From NCBI RefSeq assembly GCF_028657195.3, contig NZ_JANCPR020000013.1:1-64000 (forward strand): 64,000 nt of DNA, written 5' to 3'. Below are positions 58,986 through 64,000 of this stretch, one piece after another. Below the pieces are notes generated by a model. The model ran no database searches. It was not told the DNA's origin and saw only the letters and a list, made by a program, of their open reading frames with translations. This DNA is from Streptomyces iconiensis (GTDB lineage: Bacteria; Actinomycetota; Actinomycetes; Streptomycetales; Streptomycetaceae). Position 1 is the stretch's first letter. Each line of letters begins with the position of its first letter. Both the position numbers and the translations under genes were made by a program.

Positions 58986-59564
58986 ATGCCACCAACCCGC
59001 AGTCAGGCACGCCGTACAGCGGTGCCGCTCGCATTGCTCGCCGCCGCCGCGCTCGCCGCGGCGTCCCCGCAGACCGCTGAGAGCAAGGAGAGCGAAGAGA
59101 CGGTCGTGGGCACCGTCACCGTCGATCCCGACTCGGTGCGCGCGGGCAGCCACGTCGAACTGCGTGTGAACGTGTGCGCCGGGGGAACCGCCGTCGCACA
59201 CGCCGGCCCGTTCGAGAGCGACGTGAAGCTGCTGCCCGAGGCGGGCGGCGGGCTCTTCGGACGCGCCACCGTGAGCGCCAACGCCGCGCCCGGCCCGTAC
59301 TCGGTCGTCGCCGACTGCCAGGGCAGGCCGGAGGCGGCGCGCGGGAGCTTCACCGTCGTGGGCGGCCACCCCCCGGCCTCACCCTCGGCGCCCGTACGGG
59401 CAGGAGGCGGCGGCATGGCGGGCGAGGCCGGCGGCTCCGGGTTCGGCGCGGGCGGTGGGGCCGTGCTGGGCCTCGCAGCCGCCGCGCTGCTCGGCTACGC
59501 CGTACTCCGCAGGCGCCGTGCCTCAGCGCCGGGAGGCAGCACCGACGGCCCCGGCGACGCGTAG
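58986..59564 (+). CDS. Secreted membrane-anchored protein beside sortase
   Basis: A 192-residue exported protein. A signal peptide (about 5-30) is followed by a beta-rich domain (about 38-130; VTVDPDSVRAGSHVELRVNVC) with two Cys, a Gly/Ala linker, a membrane helix (about 155-175) and a basic tail. It has no LPxTG or LAxTG motif that I can see. ATG 58986 follows GGAGG. It precedes the sortase gene by 15 bp and may be its partner. Confidence 0.8.
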   Translation: MPPTRSQARRTAVPLALLAAAALAAASPQTAESKESEETVVGTVTVDPDSVRAGSHVELRVNVCAGGTAVAHAGPFESDVKLLPEAGGGLFGRATVSANAAPGPYSVVADCQGRPEAARGSFTVVGGHPPASPSAPVRAGGGGMAGEAGGSGFGAGGGAVLGLAAAALLGYAVLRRRRASAPGGSTDGPGDA

Positions 59565-59579
59565 CGGGAACGGCGCACG

Positions 59580-60407
59580 ATGGCGGGCAGGAGCGGCGGC
59601 CACGTCCGGGACAGGGACCGGCCCCGGGGCAGGGCGAGGCCCAGGCCCAGGCCCAGGACTACGGGCAGGCCGGGCGACCGGAACCGGCACCGGCACCCGG
59701 TCCAGGACCAGGACGGGAGCGGGCACCCGGACGAGGACGCGCGTGAGGCCGGAGGGCGTGGCGCAGGCAAGGGGCGGCTGCTCACGGGTGCCGCCTGGGT
59801 GATGGTGCTGCTCGCACTGTGGATGTGGGGGAGGGGACTGTCCGACGGGGCGGGGGGAGGCCCCCTGCTCGGGGACGTGTCCCAGGCGGGCCGCCTCGCC
59901 GCGGGGGTGCCGGCGCTGCCGCCCGCACACGCCCCGCTGGACGGCGGAGCGCGGCCCGTACGGGTCGACATCGACGGTATCGGGGTGCACGCACCCGTCA
60001 TGAAGCGCGGCGTGGAGCCCGACGGCGGCATCGCGCCGCCGCCGTACTCACGCCCAGGCAGCGTCGGCTGGTACGCGCGGGGCCCGGCGCCCGGCGAGGC
60101 GGGCGCCGCGCTCCTCGTCGGGCACGTGGACACCGAGCGGCGCAAGGCCGTCTTCTACGCGCTCAGCACCCTCAAGCCCGGTGCCCGCGTCGCCGTGCGC
60201 AGGTCCGACGGCAGCACGGCCGAGTTCACGGTGGAGCGGTCCCGCGTGGTGGGGCGCGAGGACTTCGACGCGCACCGCGCGTACGGGCCGGAACGCCAGG
60301 GCAGGGCCGAGCTGCGCCTGATCACCTGCGGCGGCACCTTCGACCGCGCCCGCCGCGTCTACTCCTCCAACGTGATCGTCTCGGCCTACCTCACCGGATC
60401 ACGCTGA
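59580..60407 (+). CDS. Class F sortase
   Basis: A 275-residue transpeptidase of the actinobacterial class F sortases. The first 65 residues are Arg/Pro-rich repeats; a membrane helix (about 68-86) follows. The catalytic His is in LLVGHVDTE, Cys in LRLITCGGTF, and the Arg in RRVYSSNVIV. It joins or processes cell-surface proteins. ATG 59580 has a weak ribosome site; a later start past the Arg-rich part is possible. The 3' end overlaps cbtA by 22 bp. Confidence 0.92.
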   Translation: MAGRSGGHVRDRDRPRGRARPRPRPRTTGRPGDRNRHRHPVQDQDGSGHPDEDAREAGGRGAGKGRLLTGAAWVMVLLALWMWGRGLSDGAGGGPLLGDVSQAGRLAAGVPALPPAHAPLDGGARPVRVDIDGIGVHAPVMKRGVEPDGGIAPPPYSRPGSVGWYARGPAPGEAGAALLVGHVDTERRKAVFYALSTLKPGARVAVRRSDGSTAEFTVERSRVVGREDFDAHRAYGPERQGRAELRLITCGGTFDRARRVYSSNVIVSAYLTGSR

Positions 60408-61168
60408 ACGCCCTCACCGCGCGCCTGCCGTGCGGCCAGGGTGGCGAAGACCGTGCCGAGCACGGTCCACAGCAGCACATGCGCGGCCAGGGACAGCACC
60501 CTGAAGTCCCACAGCAGCGCCGCCGGTACGGGAACGGCGTCGGGGTTGTCGGGCAGCAGGAACAGGGCGGCGAGCGTTGCCACCACCACGCCTGCCGCCG
60601 TCAACTGCCGGGCGGGCAGCCCGTGTCCTGCCCGCTCGCCCCGTACGTACAGGTGCCGCGCGAGCACCAGCCCGAGTACGCCGATCACCAGCGCCGCCAG
60701 CCACAGCCCCTGGCGCTCGGTCACGGTGCCGCCGTCGCCGACGCCCGGCGGGTTGGCCGGGTAGCGCAGCCCCGGGAGCAGCGACAGCGCGAGGAAGCCC
60801 GCGCAGGCCAGGCCCGTACCGCGCTTCCACGTCGACGCGGGCCCGTGGCGTGGGGCGCGGTAGAGGAGGACGTAGGCGAGCGTGAAGAAGACGCCGAGGG
60901 CGAGGCCGACCACGACGGCCGTCACCACGAGGCCGAGGTGCTGGGTGCCGCGGGTGAACAGTTCCTCGGCCTCGGCGGCGTGGGCGTGCCCGCCGCCGCT
61001 CGCCGCCGCCGCGCGCTTCTCCTCCAGGCCGATCGCCCTGTCCATCAGCGGCTCGGCCAGCAGCAGTGAGAAGAGCCCGGAGGCCAGCCCCGCCAGGCCG
61101 CCGGCGGCGAGGCCGCGGCCGAGAAGGGGCAGCAGGGGGTAGGGAGTTGTCTCAGCTGAGACGGTCAT
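60386..61168 (-). CDS. cbtA: Cobalt transporter subunit CbtA
   Basis: A 260-residue membrane protein of the CbtA family, predicted to carry cobalt for cobalamin synthesis. Six or more hydrophobic segments, a His-rich loop (GGGHAHAAEAEELFTRGTQH) and LLPDNPDAVPVPAALLWDFRVLS are typical. It follows cbtB on the same strand and lies under the cobalamin riboswitch. It converges with the sortase gene. Confidence 0.93.
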   Translation of the reverse strand: MTVSAETTPYPLLPLLGRGLAAGGLAGLASGLFSLLLAEPLMDRAIGLEEKRAAAASGGGHAHAAEAEELFTRGTQHLGLVVTAVVVGLALGVFFTLAYVLLYRAPRHGPASTWKRGTGLACAGFLALSLLPGLRYPANPPGVGDGGTVTERQGLWLAALVIGVLGLVLARHLYVRGERAGHGLPARQLTAAGVVVATLAALFLLPDNPDAVPVPAALLWDFRVLSLAAHVLLWTVLGTVFATLAARQARGEGVQRDPVR

Positions 61169-61181
61169 GTGTGCGCCCCGA

Positions 61182-61406
61182 TCAGTGGCAGGGGGCGCCG
61201 AAGAGATGGCGTCCGTCGTGGGAGAACTCGTGCAGGTAGCCGCCTGTGGCGGAGACGAGATTGCCGTTGTCGACGAAGACGGCGTACAGCGCGATCAGCG
61301 CGAGGACCGCGGCGGCGGCCACGATCATCCAGTCGCGCGTCCTGACGGTCGCGGGGTGGGACGGCGCCTGCGGGGCAGCCGTCGTACCGGCGGTGTGCGG
61401 GGACAT
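61182..61406 (-). CDS. cbtB: Cobalt transporter subunit CbtB
   Basis: A 74-residue single-helix protein of the CbtB family. One membrane helix (about 25-45) is followed by the His-rich motif HEFSHDGRHLFGAPCH at the C-terminus, which binds metal. The start at 61406 follows AGGAGGAGG on its strand; ATG 61433 would add nine residues. It is the first gene after the cobalamin riboswitch, with cbtA 13 bp downstream. Confidence 0.93.
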   Translation of the reverse strand: MSPHTAGTTAAPQAPSHPATVRTRDWMIVAAAAVLALIALYAVFVDNGNLVSATGGYLHEFSHDGRHLFGAPCH

Positions 61407-61450
61407 CCGCTTGCCTCCTCCTGGGGTTTCCACGCCCCATCGGTGGAGAA

Positions 61451-61561
61451 GCGACGGGTCAGTTCCTGACTCCCGTGCGCACGGCCGCCGTTGGGCGGTG
61501 CGCTGACGGACACAGTGGCGGGACCGTCCCGGATTCGCACCGGGTTCCTGCGCACCGTCGC
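61451..61561 (-). promoter_or_regulatory. Cobalamin (B12) riboswitch
   Basis: On the minus strand the sequence has the conserved GGTGCGAATCCGGGACGG core, then GCCACTGTG (B12 box, read on the minus strand from 61519 to 61511). A closing stem pairs GCGACGG (61451-61457) with CCGTCGC (61555-61561). It precedes cbtB, so cobalt uptake is repressed when adenosylcobalamin or its analogue is plentiful. Confidence 0.95.
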
Positions 61562-61753
61562 CTCACTATGAAAATGTTCCGCCTGAGAGTCCCAGCCTTG
61601 GTCGTGCTCTGTCAATAAGGCCGCAGGTCAGCCGCGTGGGTAACAGGTGTTCGACAGATTTCACTGCTCCTGAAAGCCATATGACACGATGGAGCGACGT
61701 TTTGTCCCAGGGGGATCCGGGCGAGGGCCCGGAGTACAGCCAAGGGGGAGTGG

Positions 61754-62812
61754 ATGTACGGCAGTCACGACGGCCGCGGGCATCGTTCGCGTGTCCGGCT
61801 CGTCGCGGGCAGCGCGACACTGGGGGCGATGCTGCTGCTGGCCGGCTGTTTCTCGTCCTCGGACGGTGGGTCGGGGGACGGCGGCGCGGAAGGGGGCGGG
61901 GCCGTCGAGCAGCGGCCCAAGTCGGTCTCTCCGTACTGGGTGGACCCCGAGGGGAACGCGGCCAAACAGCTCAAGACGTACCAGAGCGACGGCAAGGACG
62001 ACAAGGCCGAGCTCATCAAGAAGATCGCGGAGCAGCCGGTCGCCGACTGGCCCGTGAGGCCCGATCCGCGCGGCCAGGTCGAGCGCGTGACGAAGGCGGC
62101 GGAGAAGGCGGACCGCAGCGCGCTGCTCGTCGTCTACAACGTTCCGCACCGCGACTGCGGGCAGTACAGCCAGGGCGGCGCCAAGAACGCCGACGAATAC
62201 CGCGCGTGGCTGGACGAGATCGCCAAGGGCATCGGCGACCGCGAGGCCACCGTCGTGGTGGAGCCGGACGCCATCCCGCACCTGCTCGCCGAGGGATGTA
62301 CGCCGCAGAAGTTCCACGACGAGCGCTACCAACTGCTCAACGAGGCGGTCACCAAGCTCAAGGGCCTGGAGAACACCAAGGTCTACCTCGACGCCGGCAA
62401 CCCGGACTGGGTGCGCGACCCCGGCGGTCTCGTCGAGCCGCTGCGGCGCGCGGGCATCGACAAGGCGGACGGCTTCGCGCTGAACGTCTCCAACTTCCAG
62501 AGCACCAAGTCGAACGTGGCCTACGGCAAGAAGCTCTCGCCGATGATCGGCAACAAGCCGTTCGTCGTCGACACCAGCCGCAACGGCAACGGCCCCGTCG
62601 AGGGCGCCGGCGCCGACGAAGAGGCGTGGTGCAACCCCTCGGGCCGCGCGCTGGGCGAGACGCCGACAACGAAGACCGGCGACAAGCAGGTGGACGCCTA
62701 CCTGTGGATCAAGCGCATCGGCGAGTCGGACGGCGAGTGCAAGGGCGGGCCCAAGGCGGGCCAGTGGTGGCCCAAGTACGCGCTGGACCTGGCACGTAAC
62801 GCCAAGGGCTGA
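61754..62812 (+). CDS. cslZ: GH6-family lipoprotein glucanase (CslZ-like)
   Basis: A 352-residue lipoprotein. The signal ends in lipobox LLAGC (Cys near 32). The GH6 domain carries VVYNVPHRDCGQYS (catalytic-acid region), EPDAI, DAGNPDW and DTSRNGNGP. The family cuts beta-1,4-glucans; in Streptomyces CslZ acts on the glycan made by the CslA-GlxA system at hyphal tips. ATG 61754 follows GGGGGAG. It converges with the glxA gene. Confidence 0.9.
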   Translation: MYGSHDGRGHRSRVRLVAGSATLGAMLLLAGCFSSSDGGSGDGGAEGGGAVEQRPKSVSPYWVDPEGNAAKQLKTYQSDGKDDKAELIKKIAEQPVADWPVRPDPRGQVERVTKAAEKADRSALLVVYNVPHRDCGQYSQGGAKNADEYRAWLDEIAKGIGDREATVVVEPDAIPHLLAEGCTPQKFHDERYQLLNEAVTKLKGLENTKVYLDAGNPDWVRDPGGLVEPLRRAGIDKADGFALNVSNFQSTKSNVAYGKKLSPMIGNKPFVVDTSRNGNGPVEGAGADEEAWCNPSGRALGETPTTKTGDKQVDAYLWIKRIGESDGECKGGPKAGQWWPKYALDLARNAKG

Positions 62813-62844
62813 GCGTTCCCCGAAGTACACACGAAGTACACACG

Positions 62845-62879
62845 AGAGAGGCCCCGGGCTGAGTGCCCGGGGCCTCTCT
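62845..62879. terminator. 15-bp bidirectional terminator
   Basis: AGAGAGGCCCCGGGC (62845-62859) pairs with GCCCGGGGCCTCTCT (62865-62879) over TGAGT. It lies between the convergent cslZ and glxA genes. An 11-bp repeat CGAAGTACACA occurs twice just before it. Confidence 0.85.
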
Positions 62880-62904
62880 TCTCGTGCTTCTCGTGCGGGG
62901 TGGG

Positions 62905-64000
62905 TCAGGGAGCCGGCTTGGGCTCGCTCGTGGTGATGCTGGTGTGCGGGGCCGTGGGGTCGACGTTGACCTTGACCCACTTGGCCTTGGAGGGGACGCC
63001 GTCCTTGTCGACGCCGTAGACCATCCACCAGCCCGGGGTGACCAGCGAGGGGTCGTCGGGGATGGAGGTGTTCACGGTGCCGTCCGCCGACTTCCGCATC
63101 TTCAGCGCCACGGACGACTGCTCGACGTTGGTGACGTGGGTGAAGGAGCTGGGGCGCACCAGCCGCAGCTTCTTCAGCCGTGCGGCGTCCTTGCTCTTGA
63201 AGGAGACCTTGTCGCCCAGGGACAGGGTCTTGCGGCTCTTGCCGACGTCCTGGAGATCGGGCTGCTTCTTGCCCTTGTTCAGGTACGGCGGCGTGTAGAT
63301 CTCGATGCGCTGGTCGAACTCGCCCGGCTTGGTGTTGGCCTTGTCGGCGTAGAGCGAGTCCGAACCGAAGGTGACCACGCGGCCGTCGGGCAGCAGCAGC
63401 CCGCCGGAGTGGTAGTTACGGCCCACCAGCGGCTCGGCCGCTTCGTTGAAGGTGTTCTTCTTCGGGTCGTAGATCCCGGCCTTGAGGATGTTGCTGTCGC
63501 TCTTGCCGCGGTACTGGCCGGAGCCGTTGGTGGTCAGCACGGTGTCGTTCGGCAGGATCACGCTGCTGGGGTAGCGGACCTTGTCGTAGAGCTTGGGGCC
63601 GTCCTGGAAGCGGGGGCTGTCCGACTTGAGGTCCACGATGCGGGTCTTGTCCGTGCTCTTGGGGGACTCGCCGACCCCGCCGCCGCCCTCGACCATGAAC
63701 TTGCGCGACTGCGTGGGCGGCAGCGGCACCGACATCGAGGTTTCCAGGGTGTCCGGGTCGCTCATGCCCGGGATCTTGCTGAACTTGTTGGTCTCCAGGT
63801 CCCAGACGCCCGGCACGCGGCCCTTGGTCGCGGGGCCGTATCCGGCGGTGGTGCCGCTGTAGAAGATGCGGTTGTTCCCGATGAGGTGCAGCCCCGGGTA
63901 CGTCGGGAAGAAGCGGGACTTGGGAAGGTAGTTCCACTTCTTGGTGTCCGGGTTGTAGATCTCGTTCTTGCCCGGGACGACCTGGCCGATGTCGTCGAGC
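62905..64000 (-). CDS. glxA: Radical copper oxidase GlxA (3' part, cut by window)
   Basis: The C-terminal 365 residues of a galactose-oxidase-fold copper oxidase; the 5' end lies beyond the window. Visible segments are the kelch-like FFPTYPGLHLIGNNRIFYSG, GRNYHSGGLLLPDGRV (a Cu-binding His) and SSFTHVTNVEQ (second His) before the DUF1929-type end. The cross-linked Tyr-Cys pair would lie further upstream. In Streptomyces GlxA acts in tip glycan deposition and morphogenesis with CslA and CslZ. Confidence 0.92.
   Translation of the reverse strand, partial: LDDIGQVVPGKNEIYNPDTKKWNYLPKSRFFPTYPGLHLIGNNRIFYSGTTAGYGPATKGRVPGVWDLETNKFSKIPGMSDPDTLETSMSVPLPPTQSRKFMVEGGGGVGESPKSTDKTRIVDLKSDSPRFQDGPKLYDKVRYPSSVILPNDTVLTTNGSGQYRGKSDSNILKAGIYDPKKNTFNEAAEPLVGRNYHSGGLLLPDGRVVTFGSDSLYADKANTKPGEFDQRIEIYTPPYLNKGKKQPDLQDVGKSRKTLSLGDKVSFKSKDAARLKKLRLVRPSSFTHVTNVEQSSVALKMRKSADGTVNTSIPDDPSLVTPGWWMVYGVDKDGVPSKAKWVKVNVDPTAPHTSITTSEPKPAP

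Noticed and set aside
59565..59579. Frameshift joining the surface protein and sortase genes
   Set aside because: The first gene has its own stop after a normal basic tail and the sortase has its own start and membrane helix; two genes fit better.
1..64000. Insertion sequences or prophage
   Set aside because: No transposase, integrase or phage structural gene was recognised anywhere in the window.

Overview
The window is high-GC DNA with the gene content of a Streptomyces chromosome arm-to-core region. Many genes start with GTG or TTG, stops are mostly TGA, and at least two genes carry the rare TTA (bldA-type) leucine codon. Marker genes are of Streptomyces type: an SsgA-like sporulation protein (ssgG-like), the GlcNAc PTS genes nagE2/nagE1/nagF with DasR-type operators, the radical copper oxidase GlxA with the GH6 lipoprotein CslZ, and a class F sortase. 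From memory the first two thirds resemble the S. coelicolor SCO29xx region, but this was not checked by alignment.

Layout. 0-10 kb: SF2 helicase, IclR regulator (with a TTA codon), Lon-type S16 protein, Lrp regulator divergent from hppD, FAD-linked oxidase, HxlR regulator divergent from an MFS pump, a small TTA-containing gene, and ssgG. 10-18 kb: two RDD membrane proteins, small hypotheticals, the NAD salvage pair pncA/pncB, then clpS with a DUF2017 gene. 18-26 kb: two amino-acid transporters, then the mec-cysO-cysM cysteine pathway behind a cysteine-containing leader peptide and hairpin, a PemK-like membrane protein and an MBL-fold hydrolase. 26-32 kb: GlcNAc uptake (nagE2, nagE1, nagF) with three DasR-like sites, then rph and rdgB. 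32-34.3 kb: an accessory cassette made of a small ESX-like partner, a WXG100-like protein with a C-terminal domain, and an overlapping lipoprotein, next to tRNA-Leu(UAG). 34-43 kb: MFS transporter, bcp, DUF3618, a GroES-like protein, a guanidine-III riboswitch with a guanidinium exporter, a class A PBP with an in-frame amber codon before its tail, and an ABC-2 exporter. 43-49 kb: SGNH hydrolase, DUF445, FAH-family and Gfo/Idh genes. 48.8-58 kb: a phosphonate-type catabolic and uptake cluster (GntR, FAD amine oxidase, PhnX-like hydrolase, four-gene ABC transporter, Tat-exported phosphodiesterase). 58-64 kb: HAD-IIA hydrolase, sortase with a possible partner, cobalamin riboswitch with cbtB-cbtA, and cslZ facing glxA (truncated by the window edge).

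Several parts are under visible RNA-level control: a guanidine-III aptamer, a cobalamin aptamer, a cysteine leader peptide and alternative hairpins before an amino-acid permease. The most unusual items are: the WXG toxin-like/lipoprotein cassette; a CysO sulfur carrier whose Gly-Gly is buried 19 residues from its C-terminus beside its JAMM protease; the amber-interrupted PBP tail; a 36-48 bp minisatellite coding the N-terminus of an ABC ATPase; and a 12-bp motif shared by the two ends of the phosphonate cluster. All assignments come from reading the sequence and recalled family motifs; no database search was possible.
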